Part shown: positions 43,340 through 52,979 of the stretch, in pieces
How positions within the stretch are numbered: the first letter of the stretch is position 1
Layout: each line of letters begins with the position of its first letter
Assembly: GCF_030009775.1 (NCBI RefSeq)
Contig: NZ_JASCTH010000013.1
Span: 214,150-278,149, forward strand
Direction of reading: 5' to 3'
DNA: 64,000 bases
Source of the DNA: Actinoplanes sandaracinus
GTDB lineage: Bacteria; Actinomycetota; Actinomycetes; Mycobacteriales; Micromonosporaceae
Made by a program: the position numbers and the translations under genes
The notes under the pieces: generated by a model
What the model was told of the DNA's origin: nothing
The model's database searches: none
What the model saw: the letters and a program-made list of their open reading frames with translations, nothing else

Positions 43340-45673
43340 TCAGTCGGGCCGGCGGTGCCGGCCCGACGGGTTCGCCACGATCTCAGGGATCCCGTTCGGG
43401 ACACGCGTCATCGTCTCGCGCCACCGCTCGGCGAACTCCTCGGGCTTCACCGCGGCGCCCCACAGCCAGCCCTGCCCGTTGACGACCCCGACCACGTGCA
43501 GCGCCTCCCGCTGCAACGGCGTCTCCACCCCTTCGGCGATGACCGACAGCCCGAGGGCGTGACTCATCGCCACCACGGCACGGACGATCTCGTCGTCCTC
43601 GATGTTGACCCCGAGGCCGGTCACGAACGAGCGGTCGATCTTGACGCCGGTGACCGGGAAGCGGCGCAGGTAGCCGAGCGCCGAGAACCCCGTGCCGAAG
43701 TCGTCGACCAGCAGTTTCACCCCGATCTCGCGCAGCTCGAAGAGGACCCGGGAGGTGACGCTGGAGCCGTCCACCATCACCGACTCGGTCATCTCCAGGG
43801 CCACGCAGTGCGGCGGCACACCGTAGCGGACCATCTCCCCGGAGACGATCAGCGGCAGCTCCGGGTCGCTCAGCTGGCGTGGCGACACGTTGATCGACAG
43901 GTAGAACTCGTCGCCGACGGTGCCCTCCGAGCGCCACACGCCGAGCTGCCGCAGCGCCTCCTTGCGGACCCAGGTGCCGATCTCGGTGATCAGGCCGGCG
44001 TCCTCGGCGATCGGGATGAAGGCCATCGGCGGGATGGGCCCGCGCTCCGGGTGCATCCACCGGACCAGAGCCTCGGCGCCGACCGGGATCCCGGTCTCCA
44101 GCCGGACGATCGGCTGGTACGCGACGTGCAACTGGTCCTCGGTGAGGGCCTGGCGCAGCGCCACCTCCAGCTCGATGCGCTCCCGGACCTGGGTGTGCAT
44201 GCTGGTGTCGAAGATGGTGGACCGGCCGGGGCCCTCGCCCTTGGCTCGGTACATGGCGGTGTCGGCGTCACGCATCAGCGCCTCCGCGGTGACCCCGGCG
44301 TTGACCGCGTCGGACTCGGCGTGCGCGATGCCGATCGACGCGCTGATCACCACCTCGTGGTCGCGGACCGGGAAGGGCTGCGCGAAGCAGCCGCGGATGT
44401 CGTCGACCAGGCGCAGCGCGTCGCCCTTCTCGCCGACGTAGGCGAGCAGGAACTCGTCGCCGCCGACCCGGGCGACCGGGATGGCGGACGGCACCGCGGT
44501 CCGCAGCCGCCGTCCCGCGTCGATCACGAGTTGGTCGCCGGTGTCGTGGCCCCACGAGTCGTTGACCCATTTGAAGCCGTCCAGGTCGAGCATGTAGACC
44601 CAGACCCGGTTGTGGCTCTCCGGGTCGACCACGGTGACCAGGCGTTCGATCTCGGCCGAGATGGACTGCCGGTTGGGCAGCCCGGTGAGCGGGTCGTGGG
44701 TGGCCTGGTGTTCCGACCGTAACTGGGCGGCGACCTGGGCACGGACCGCGGCGATGGCTCGGACCAGCAGCAACGCGACGATCAGCGTGCCGCACACCGC
44801 GATCAGCAGGCGGCTGGCCGCCGACCGGGTGCCGGTGGTCAGCAGCAGCCCGAACGGCACGGCCAGGGCCGGCAGCAGCAGCGTCAGGCGCGGCCAGGAC
44901 CAGGCTTGGGCGGGCAGCTTGTCGGCGCGGCCCATGTCCACCACGGACGGGTGCAGGGCGGCCACCCCCAGCGCCGTGTACGCCAGCAGGTACGGCACGT
45001 TGAGCAGCGGCGACGCGTAGATCTGGCCGTTGGCGCCGACGATCGCGTAGGCCAGGTCGCCGGCGAGCATCATCGACATCGTGGCGATCAGGGCGATCAG
45101 GCTGACGGGCCAGTGCTTGGCGGTGAACGTGAGATTCATCAACAGCAGCAGCATCATCACGTCGAACAGCGGGTACAGGCCCTGGATGATCGAGAGCAGC
45201 GAGTCCCGGTCCGGGGTGGCCGCCGCCGGGAGGGCCAGCAGCAGGGTGCTGGCCAGACCGGCCGACAGGCAGACGATCATCCCGTCCAGCACCGCGTGCC
45301 GGTCCAGGCCGCCGCGCTGCCGCAGCAGGATCAGCAGGAACGCACCGAGCAATAGGTAACCGCTGAAACTTACGGCGTCGGCGAGCAGTGGCCACGGCAT
45401 CGGCTGTTCGGTGACCGTCGGCCGGATGATCACGCCGATCATGAAGAGCAGCGCGGCGGCGCCCATCATCAGCCAGGCGGCGGGAGGCTCGGCGGCCCAG
45501 CGCCGGGGGCCCGCGAAGCAGGCCACGACCGTCCAGGTGCCCAGGACGCCGAACGCGGCCGTGCCGACCGGCGACGTCAGGAACGAGGCGTACAGCGCGG
45601 TGGCGATGATGCCGCCGACGGCGATGACCTGCCATTGGCGGCGGGCGAATCCGGGCGGGAGTACGGATCGCAC
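43340..45673 (-). CDS. Membrane-bound GGDEF-EAL cyclic-di-GMP enzyme
   Basis: A 777-residue protein with about nine to ten transmembrane helices in the first 310 residues, a GGDEF domain with an intact GGDEF at 404-408, and an EAL domain with E534-A-L, SINVSPRQL, LEMTESV, VDDFGTGFSALGYL, KIDRSF and AEGVET. Both domains therefore look catalytically competent for making and breaking cyclic di-GMP. No RxxD inhibitory site is visible five residues before GGDEF. The GTG start at 45673 has GGGAGGA 7-8 nt upstream. Confidence 0.92.
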   Translation of the reverse strand: MRSVLPPGFARRQWQVIAVGGIIATALYASFLTSPVGTAAFGVLGTWTVVACFAGPRRWAAEPPAAWLMMGAAALLFMIGVIIRPTVTEQPMPWPLLADAVSFSGYLLLGAFLLILLRQRGGLDRHAVLDGMIVCLSAGLASTLLLALPAAATPDRDSLLSIIQGLYPLFDVMMLLLLMNLTFTAKHWPVSLIALIATMSMMLAGDLAYAIVGANGQIYASPLLNVPYLLAYTALGVAALHPSVVDMGRADKLPAQAWSWPRLTLLLPALAVPFGLLLTTGTRSAASRLLIAVCGTLIVALLLVRAIAAVRAQVAAQLRSEHQATHDPLTGLPNRQSISAEIERLVTVVDPESHNRVWVYMLDLDGFKWVNDSWGHDTGDQLVIDAGRRLRTAVPSAIPVARVGGDEFLLAYVGEKGDALRLVDDIRGCFAQPFPVRDHEVVISASIGIAHAESDAVNAGVTAEALMRDADTAMYRAKGEGPGRSTIFDTSMHTQVRERIELEVALRQALTEDQLHVAYQPIVRLETGIPVGAEALVRWMHPERGPIPPMAFIPIAEDAGLITEIGTWVRKEALRQLGVWRSEGTVGDEFYLSINVSPRQLSDPELPLIVSGEMVRYGVPPHCVALEMTESVMVDGSSVTSRVLFELREIGVKLLVDDFGTGFSALGYLRRFPVTGVKIDRSFVTGLGVNIEDDEIVRAVVAMSHALGLSVIAEGVETPLQREALHVVGVVNGQGWLWGAAVKPEEFAERWRETMTRVPNGIPEIVANPSGRHRRPD
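43343..43367. terminator. Perfect 11-bp hairpin between convergent genes
   Basis: Arms 43343-43353 and 43357-43367 are exact reverse complements around a GGT loop. It follows the plus-strand gene by 9 nt and overlaps the last codons of the minus-strand GGDEF-EAL gene. Confidence 0.65.
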
Positions 45674-45702
45674 CGGGCATTCCTCCCGTACAGCCCGAAG
45701 AC

Positions 45703-46509
45703 CTATGTATGGGCCAACGGTAGCAATACGGGCGTGTCGTCACCGGGCTTCCTGAAACCTGCCGATCGGCGGCCGTGCACCACGACAGCCGGGCACGCGG
45801 ACCGCCGCAACACCTCCTCGGCGACCGTCCCGAGCCGCCCGGCCGGGGCGGTGGCCCGTGGTCCCAGCGCCAGCAGACCCGCCCGGCGTGAGGCGTTGAC
45901 CAGGGCCGACGCCGGATCGCCGGCCAGGATCCGGCGGCACACGGCGGGCGTGCCCCCGAGGCACGACAGCGCCTCGTCGAGCACTCGGTCGCCGTCGGCC
46001 CCCGGCCCGCCGGTGACCACGTGCACCACGTGCACCGGCCCGCCCCGGCGGGCCGCCGTCTCCGCCGCGAACCGCAGGGCCGGCAGTGAGCCGGGCGAGC
46101 CGTCCACGGCGGCCAGCACCGGGCCGGACGGGGTGTGGTGCGCGCGGGTCACCGCCACCGGGCACCAGGCCCGGGCGAGCACCTCGGTCAGCGGCCCGCC
46201 CACCACCAGCAGGACGGCGCGCCTGCTCAGGCGCAGCAGGACCCTCTCCGGAGGGCCATCCACGATTTGGCCCCGCGCGTCGACGCCGGGTGTGCAACGC
46301 TGGGCGGTGGCGACCGCCTCCTGCACGGCGTGTGAGGCGAGCCGGCGGGCCGGGGGGTAACCGGTGTCGCCGTGCCAGGTGAAAGCGTGTACCACCTGCA
46401 ACATCCGGCCGCGGGAGACGGCCTCCCGGGCGGCGAGCCGGACCGCGGCCGCGTCGGCCGGGGTGCGGCCGATCCCGACGACGACGGGTCCTTCAGGCGG
46501 GATCTGCAT
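45703..46509 (-). CDS. Tandem universal stress protein (USP)
   Basis: A 268-residue protein with two USP domains (about 8-125 and 130-255). Each begins with a VVVGI or VLAAVDGS strand. The second ends with a GRLGTVAEEVLRRSACPAVVV nucleotide-binding segment, while the matching glycines in the first domain are less regular. The ATG at 46509 has GGGAGG 4 nt upstream. Such proteins respond to hypoxia or starvation in actinobacteria. It is divergent from citrate synthase. Confidence 0.85.
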   Translation of the reverse strand: MQIPPEGPVVVGIGRTPADAAAVRLAAREAVSRGRMLQVVHAFTWHGDTGYPPARRLASHAVQEAVATAQRCTPGVDARGQIVDGPPERVLLRLSRRAVLLVVGGPLTEVLARAWCPVAVTRAHHTPSGPVLAAVDGSPGSLPALRFAAETAARRGGPVHVVHVVTGGPGADGDRVLDEALSCLGGTPAVCRRILAGDPASALVNASRRAGLLALGPRATAPAGRLGTVAEEVLRRSACPAVVVHGRRSAGFRKPGDDTPVLLPLAHT

Positions 46510-46620
46510 GGGCCCTCCCGTAACAGCGTCGCAATATACCGACCATTGTCTATGGTGCAATGACCGATACGTACTGGTGACCAATGCCTCAACCGGTGGC
46601 CGCCTGATGACCCATTCAGG

Positions 46621-46649
46621 TTGAGGGTTTACGGTGAACGGCAAAATCT
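46621..46649 (+). promoter_or_regulatory. Possible housekeeping promoter of the citrate synthase gene
   Basis: A -35-like TTGAGG (46621-46626) and a -10-like AAATCT (46644-46649) are separated by 17 bp, about 33 bp upstream of the gltA start codon. The match is only partial. Confidence 0.3.
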
Positions 46650-46682
46650 TTGGGACATCTGCCGGTGAAGTGAGGGAAATAC

Positions 46683-47966
<1,284 letters not shown>

Positions 47967-47979
47967 CGGTTCTCCCTGC

Positions 47980-48013
47980 GAACGCCCCGCCGGTCACGTC
48001 CGGCGGGGCGTTC
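47980..48013. terminator. Perfect 14-bp hairpin terminator after gltA
   Basis: Arms 47980-47993 and 48000-48013 are exact reverse complements around the 6-nt loop TCACGT, 13 nt after the citrate synthase stop codon. Confidence 0.85.
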
Positions 48014-48090
48014 CGCGTTCGCGGGGTAGGCGGGACGCGCCGCCGGGCATGAGAGGCTCGCACACACAGGCTCGGCCGCGGAGGACACAC

Positions 48091-49641
48091 ATGGACGTCG
48101 TGATCGGAATCGACACCGGGACCACCTCGACCAAGGGGGTCGCCGCCGGCCCGGACGGCGAGATCCGCGCCCTGACCAGCGTCCACTACCCGTTGTCGGT
48201 GCCCGGTTCCGGCCGTGCCGAACTCGACTCCACCCAGCTGGCCGCCGCCGCGGTCACCGCGCTCACCGACGTGGCCGCCGCCTGCCGGGAACGCGGCGAC
48301 CGGGTGATCGCGGTCAGCCTCAGCTCGTTCCTGCACGCGCTCGTCCCGATGGACGCCGCCGGGCAGCCGCTCGGGCCGGTGATCACCTGGGCCGACAACC
48401 GGTCCGCCGCCCAGTGCGAGCGGATCGTGGCCGACGGCCGGGCCAAGGAGCTGCAGGGTCGCACCGGCACGCCGGTCCACCCGATGTCCCCGCTGACCAA
48501 ACTGGCCTGGTGGGCGCAGGACGACCCGGCCATGCTGCGTGACACGCCCCGCTGGGGCGGGGTCAAGGAGCTGATCGTCGCGGCGCTGGCCGGCGGGCCC
48601 TTCCTCGTCGACCTGTCGGTCGCCTCGGGCACGGGCCTCTACGACATCCACGCACGGCGGTGGGACGACGAGGCCTTACAGATCGCCGGGGTACGGCCGG
48701 AGCAGCTCGCCGAGGTCGTACCCACCACCCAGGCGCTCCGGCTCGGCCCGGACGTCGCCACGGCGGCCGGGCTGCCCCCGGACACCCCGCTGATCATCGG
48801 CGCCGCCGACGGCCCGCTCGCCAACCTCGGGGTCGGCGCCACCGCCCCCGGCATCGGGGCGGTCTCGCTCGGCACCAGCGGCGCGCTGCGTACCGTCGTC
48901 GGCGGCCCCACCGTGGACGACGACGGCCGGCTCTTCTGCTACGCCCTCACCGAGGACCGCTGGGTGATCGGCGGCGCGGTCAACAACGCCGGCTCGGTCG
49001 TCCGCTGGGCCGGCCAGACGATGGCGCCCGGCGGCGACGGCGAGGACGCCGACGACCGCGACGCCAAGCTCCTGGAGGAGGCCGCCGCGGTCATCGCCGG
49101 CAGCGAGGGCCTGCTCTGTCTGCCCTACCTGCTCGGCGAGCGGGCCCCCTGGTGGCGACCCGGCCTGCGCGGCGCCTACATCGGGTTGCGCCGCGAACAC
49201 GGACGGCCGCACCTGGTCCGGGCCGCGGTCGAAGGCGTCTGCCAGCAGCTCGCCCTGGTCCGCGACTCGTTCGACGCCGAGGGCGCCCCGCTCACCGAGA
49301 TCCGCGCCACCGGCGGGGCGGCCGCCTCCTCGCTGTGGATCAGCATCCTGGCCTCCGCCCTGGACCTGCCGGTCACCGTCGCCGAGGTGCCGGAGGGCAC
49401 CGCGCTCGGCGCCTGCCTGCTCGCCCGGCACGCCCTCGGCGAACTGCCCGACCTGGACCAGGCCGCCGCCCTGGTGGCGACCGGCCGGCCCACGCGCCCC
49501 GACCCGGAAGCGGCCGACCTGTACCGCCGGCTGCGGCCACTGGTCGAGAAGTCGGCCCTCGCCGTCCTCGACGTGGTCGCCGAGCTCGACCGGCTCGCCC
49601 CCGAGCCGCTGCCCGCGACCGAGAAGGCCGTCGACAGCTGA
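48091..49641 (+). CDS. FGGY-family carbohydrate kinase, gluconokinase-like
   Basis: A 516-residue FGGY kinase. Phosphate-binding loops are VIGIDTGTTSTKGVA (near the start) and GAVSLGTSGALR; other family segments are ITWADNRS, GVKELIV, LLGERAPWW and ATGGAAASSLWIS. The WADNR and GERAPWW pattern is typical of gluconate kinases of the GntK/FGGY type, but xylulose or a related sugar acid cannot be excluded. The ATG at 48091 has GGAGG 6 nt upstream. It is monocistronic, between gltA and the B12 operon. Confidence 0.87.
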   Translation: MDVVIGIDTGTTSTKGVAAGPDGEIRALTSVHYPLSVPGSGRAELDSTQLAAAAVTALTDVAAACRERGDRVIAVSLSSFLHALVPMDAAGQPLGPVITWADNRSAAQCERIVADGRAKELQGRTGTPVHPMSPLTKLAWWAQDDPAMLRDTPRWGGVKELIVAALAGGPFLVDLSVASGTGLYDIHARRWDDEALQIAGVRPEQLAEVVPTTQALRLGPDVATAAGLPPDTPLIIGAADGPLANLGVGATAPGIGAVSLGTSGALRTVVGGPTVDDDGRLFCYALTEDRWVIGGAVNNAGSVVRWAGQTMAPGGDGEDADDRDAKLLEEAAAVIAGSEGLLCLPYLLGERAPWWRPGLRGAYIGLRREHGRPHLVRAAVEGVCQQLALVRDSFDAEGAPLTEIRATGGAAASSLWISILASALDLPVTVAEVPEGTALGACLLARHALGELPDLDQAAALVATGRPTRPDPEAADLYRRLRPLVEKSALAVLDVVAELDRLAPEPLPATEKAVDS

Positions 49642-49744
49642 TCGTCCCGGCCGGCCGTGGGCGCCGCCCCCGGGACCGCCGCCGTCGCGCGGGAGGTCGC
49701 CGGACGGGTCCTGCCGTGACGGTGACGACCCCGCGTTGACGGGT

Positions 49745-49915
49745 GGCCGGGCCGTCGGGAAGAGTGACCGGCGAGCGGTCGCGGAGGAACCCGGTGTGAG
49801 TCCGGGACGGTCCCGCCACTGTGACCGGGGAGCGACCCGCTGAAAACCAGGCCACGGCTTTCGAGCCGGAAGGCGGGCGGGAGACGTCGATCCGGGAGTC
49901 AGGAGACTCCGGCCG
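49745..49915 (+). ncRNA. Cobalamin (adenosylcobalamin-type) riboswitch
   Basis: Positions 49787-49820 carry the hallmark core GAACCCGGTGTGAGTCCGGG followed by a GGTCCCGCCACTGTGA segment. Downstream are the AACCAGGCC region and the B12-box-like GAGTCAGGAGACTC at 49896-49909. The element ends about 50 nt before the GTG of the chelatase gene, so it can control translation start or early termination of the B12 operon. The outer limits of the P1 stem are approximate. Confidence 0.9.
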
Positions 49916-49964
49916 CTCGCGTCAACCGTCGAGCGGGCGTGGACACCCGCCGGAAGGGATCCTG

Positions 49965-52223
49965 GTGACGACTCCGTACCCGTTCTCGGCCGTGGTAGGC
50001 CTCGATGACCTGCGCCTGGCTCTGCTGCTCACCTCGGTCTCACCGGCCGTCGGCGGGGTCCTCGTGCGGGGTGAGAAAGGCACCGCCAAGAGCACCGTCG
50101 TGCGTGCCCTGGCCGCCCTGCTGCCCCCGGTCACCGTCGTGCACGGCTGCCGGTTCGCCTGTGACCCGGCGGCGCCCGACCCCGGCTGCCCGGACGGCCC
50201 GCACACTCCCGGCGGCCCGTCGGGGGCGCGGCCGGCCAGCCTGGTCGAGCTGCCGGTCGGCGCCACCGAGGACCGGGTCGTCGGCACCCTCGACCTGCAG
50301 CGCGCCCTCAGCGACGGCGTGAAGGCCTACGAGCCGGGCCTGCTCGCCGCCGCCCACCGCGGGGTCCTCTACGTCGACGAGGTCAACCTGCTCCCCGACC
50401 ACCTCGTCGACCTGCTGCTGGACGCGGCCGCGATGGGCCGCGCCCACGTCGAGCGTGACGGCGTCTCGGTCAAGCACGCCGCCCGGTTCCTGCTGGTCGG
50501 CACCATGAACCCGGAGGAGGGCGAACCCCGCCCCCAGCTCGTCGACCGGTTCGGTCTGGTCGTGACGGTCGCGGCGCCCCGCGACGCCACGCAGCGGGCC
50601 GAGGTGGTCCGGCGGCGCCTCGCCTACGAGGCCGACCCCGCCGGGTTCGCCGCCCGCTTCCTCGATGACGAGCGGGAGTACGCGGCCCGCATCGCCGCCG
50701 CCCGTGCCGTCCTGCCGTCGGTCGCACTGCCCGACGCCGAACTCGACCGGATCGCCCGGGTCTGCCTCGCCTACGGCGTCGACGGCATGCGCGCCGACAT
50801 CGTGGTGGCCCGCTGCGCCGTCGCCCTGGCCGCCTGGCACGGCCGCGACCGGGTCACCGCCGCCGACATCCGCGACGCGGCCCGGCTCGCCCTGCCGCAC
50901 CGCCGCCGCACCGACCCCCTCGACCCGCCCGGCACCGACGAGGAGAAACTCGAAGAAGCCCTCGCCGAGGCCGAACGCCAGGCCGAACAGGACCGCCAGG
51001 CTGAACAGGACCGCCAGGCCGAGGCCGACCGCCAGGAAGCCTCCGGCGACGACCCCGACCCGGACCCGGGCGACGGCGATCCCGACCCGGATCCCGGCGA
51101 CGGTGGCCCGGGCGGCGGAGGCGGCGGTCCGCGCGACGACGGCCCGCACGACGGCGGCGGGCCGTCCGGGGCGGACTCCCCCCTCAGCGGTGGGGACCAG
51201 AGCACCTCCCCGCCCAGCGCCGCGGAGCCGTCCACGGCTGACAGTGACGCTCCGTCCGGTGAGCCGCGGCGGGCCGGGGCGATCGCCGCCGCCGGTTCCG
51301 CCTATCGCACCCGCACGCTGCGCATCTCGGCCCGCGGCGAGGGCGGTCACGCCGGCCGCCGTTCCCCGGCCTACGCCCGCCGGGGCCGCGTCGTCGGCAG
51401 CCGCGTCCCGCGGGGCAAACTCTCCGGCGCCCCGCACCTGTTCGCCACCCTCCGTGCCGCCCTCGACCGATCCGCCTTCGAAAGCGCCGCTCCCGACCGG
51501 ACCGCTTTCGACGGGACCGCTTTCGACGGCGCCGCTTTCGACCGGACCGCTTTCGGCCACACCGCCCTCGGCCAGGCCGGGCCGGGGCTGGGGATCCGGG
51601 TGCTGCCGCGCGACCTGCGGGAGTCGGTTCATGTGGGGCGGGAGGCCAACCTCGTGCTCTTCGTCGTGGACGCGTCCGGATCGATGGCCGCGCGCAAGCG
51701 GATGACCCTGGTCAAGACCGCGGTGCTGTCGCTGCTGCGGGACGCCTACCAGCGGCGCGACCGGATCGGCATGATCACGTTCCGGGGGAGCGACGCCGAC
51801 GTGGTGCTGCCGCCGACCTCCAGCCATGAGGTCGGGGTGCAGCGGCTGGCCGCGCTGCGGACCGGCGGGCGGACTCCGCTCGCGGCCGGCCTGCGGGCCG
51901 CCGCCGCCACGATCGCCACCGAGCGCCGCCGTGACCCGCGCCGCCGTCCGCTGCTGGTGCTGGTCACCGACGGCCGCGCGACCAGTGGCCCGGACCCGAT
52001 GCGCCTGGTCACGGCTCTGTCCGGGGTGGCCGGTGTGGTCGTCGACTGCGAGTCCGGCCCGATCCGGCTGGGCCTGGCCCGCAAACTGGCCGCCGCCCTG
52101 GGCGCCGACGTCATGCCCCTCGACCAGCTCGAGGCCGCCACGGTGCTGCGCCGCCAGCCGCCCGCATCGGGTGCGGCCGCGCCGGCGCCCCCGTCCGACC
52201 GCGCCTACCGCCGCGCTGCCTAA
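49965..52223 (+). CDS. ChlI/ChlD-type fused chelatase (putative cobaltochelatase subunit)
   Basis: A 752-residue AAA+ plus VWA protein. The ATPase part has Walker A GEKGTAKST (36-44) and Walker B LYVDEVNLL. An acidic/proline-rich linker (about 325-430) and a degenerate pentapeptide-like stretch (about 500-535) lead to a VWA domain with MIDAS motif D569-A-S-G-S. This is the BchI-BchD fusion layout of actinobacterial metal chelatases. Its riboswitch control and cobO-cobB neighbours point to cobalt insertion; a CobN-like large subunit is not in this window. The GTG start has AAGGGA 5-6 nt upstream. Confidence 0.9.
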   Translation: MTTPYPFSAVVGLDDLRLALLLTSVSPAVGGVLVRGEKGTAKSTVVRALAALLPPVTVVHGCRFACDPAAPDPGCPDGPHTPGGPSGARPASLVELPVGATEDRVVGTLDLQRALSDGVKAYEPGLLAAAHRGVLYVDEVNLLPDHLVDLLLDAAAMGRAHVERDGVSVKHAARFLLVGTMNPEEGEPRPQLVDRFGLVVTVAAPRDATQRAEVVRRRLAYEADPAGFAARFLDDEREYAARIAAARAVLPSVALPDAELDRIARVCLAYGVDGMRADIVVARCAVALAAWHGRDRVTAADIRDAARLALPHRRRTDPLDPPGTDEEKLEEALAEAERQAEQDRQAEQDRQAEADRQEASGDDPDPDPGDGDPDPDPGDGGPGGGGGGPRDDGPHDGGGPSGADSPLSGGDQSTSPPSAAEPSTADSDAPSGEPRRAGAIAAAGSAYRTRTLRISARGEGGHAGRRSPAYARRGRVVGSRVPRGKLSGAPHLFATLRAALDRSAFESAAPDRTAFDGTAFDGAAFDRTAFGHTALGQAGPGLGIRVLPRDLRESVHVGREANLVLFVVDASGSMAARKRMTLVKTAVLSLLRDAYQRRDRIGMITFRGSDADVVLPPTSSHEVGVQRLAALRTGGRTPLAAGLRAAAATIATERRRDPRRRPLLVLVTDGRATSGPDPMRLVTALSGVAGVVVDCESGPIRLGLARKLAAALGADVMPLDQLEAATVLRRQPPASGAAAPAPPSDRAYRRAA
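51501..51560 (+). repeat. Four 15-bp tandem repeats inside the chelatase gene
   Basis: Units start at 51501, 51516, 51531 and 51546 with the core CGCTTTCG. They encode pentapeptides of TAFDG type, inserted before the VWA domain. The pattern looks like replication slippage. Confidence 0.75.
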
Positions 52224-52272
52224 CCGCCGCAACCCCCTCCGACAGCCAGCTCTCCGCTGCGTTCGCCAGCTC

Positions 52273-52320
52273 GATCTTGTGGAGTTCCACGATGACGGCG
52301 CGCCGGGGATCAACAAGATC
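52273..52320. repeat. Second, degenerate copy of the GATCTTGTGGAGTTC inverted repeat
   Basis: The left arm 52273-52287 is identical to that at 14380. The right arm (52308-52320) pairs only over its outer 8 bases (GATCTTGT with ACAAGATC). It lies between the chelatase gene and cobO, inside the presumed operon. Confidence 0.55.
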
Positions 52321-52379
52321 GCGGTTGTACAGGCGGGAGACGTACACGATGAGGGTTTTGAAGTGACTGGGGAGGAACT

Positions 52380-52979
52380 GTGCCGCAAGGGAAAGTGACC
52401 AGCGTGCCCGACGACGGGCTGACGACGCGGCAGCGGCGGCGGCAGGCGGTGTTCGCGGTGCACACGGGGCCGGGCAAGGGCAAGTCGACGGCGGCGTTCG
52501 GCATGGCGCTGCGCGCGTGGAGCGCGGGGTGGCCGATCGGCGTGTTCCAGTTCGTCAAGTCGGAGAAGTGGAAGGTCGGCGAGGAGACCGCGCTGAAGGC
52601 GCTCGGCAGCCTCGGCCAGACGCCGGTGACCTGGAACAAGATGGGTGAGGGCTGGTCCTGGATCCAGCGGGCCGGCTCCGAGCGCGACCACGCGGCCGAG
52701 GCCGCGGAGGGCTGGGCGCAGATCAAGCGGGACCTGGCCGCGGAGAGTTACCGGTTCTACGTGCTGGACGAGTTCACCTATCCGATGAAATGGGGCTGGG
52801 TGGACGTCGCCGACGTGATCGAGACGCTGGCGAACCGGCCGGGCACGCAGCACGTGGTGATCACCGGGCGGGACGCGCATCCGGACCTGATCGCCGCGGC
52901 CGACCTGGTCACCGAGATGACCAAGGTGAAGCACCCGATGGACGCGGGACGCAAGGGGCAGCAGGGCATCGAATGGTGA
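52380..52979 (+). CDS. cobO: Cob(I)yrinic acid a,c-diamide adenosyltransferase
   Basis: A 199-residue CobO/BtuR-type enzyme that transfers the adenosyl group of ATP to cob(I)alamin or its precursors. Features are the P-loop VHTGPGKGKSTAAFG (about 28-42), FQFVKSEKW, YVLDEFTYPMKWGWV (Walker B-like) and VVITGRDAHPDLI. The GTG start has GGGGAGG 4 nt upstream. The stop overlaps the start of cobB by 7 bp. There is about 156 bp after the chelatase gene with a repeat element in it. Confidence 0.94.
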   Translation: MPQGKVTSVPDDGLTTRQRRRQAVFAVHTGPGKGKSTAAFGMALRAWSAGWPIGVFQFVKSEKWKVGEETALKALGSLGQTPVTWNKMGEGWSWIQRAGSERDHAAEAAEGWAQIKRDLAAESYRFYVLDEFTYPMKWGWVDVADVIETLANRPGTQHVVITGRDAHPDLIAAADLVTEMTKVKHPMDAGRKGQQGIEW

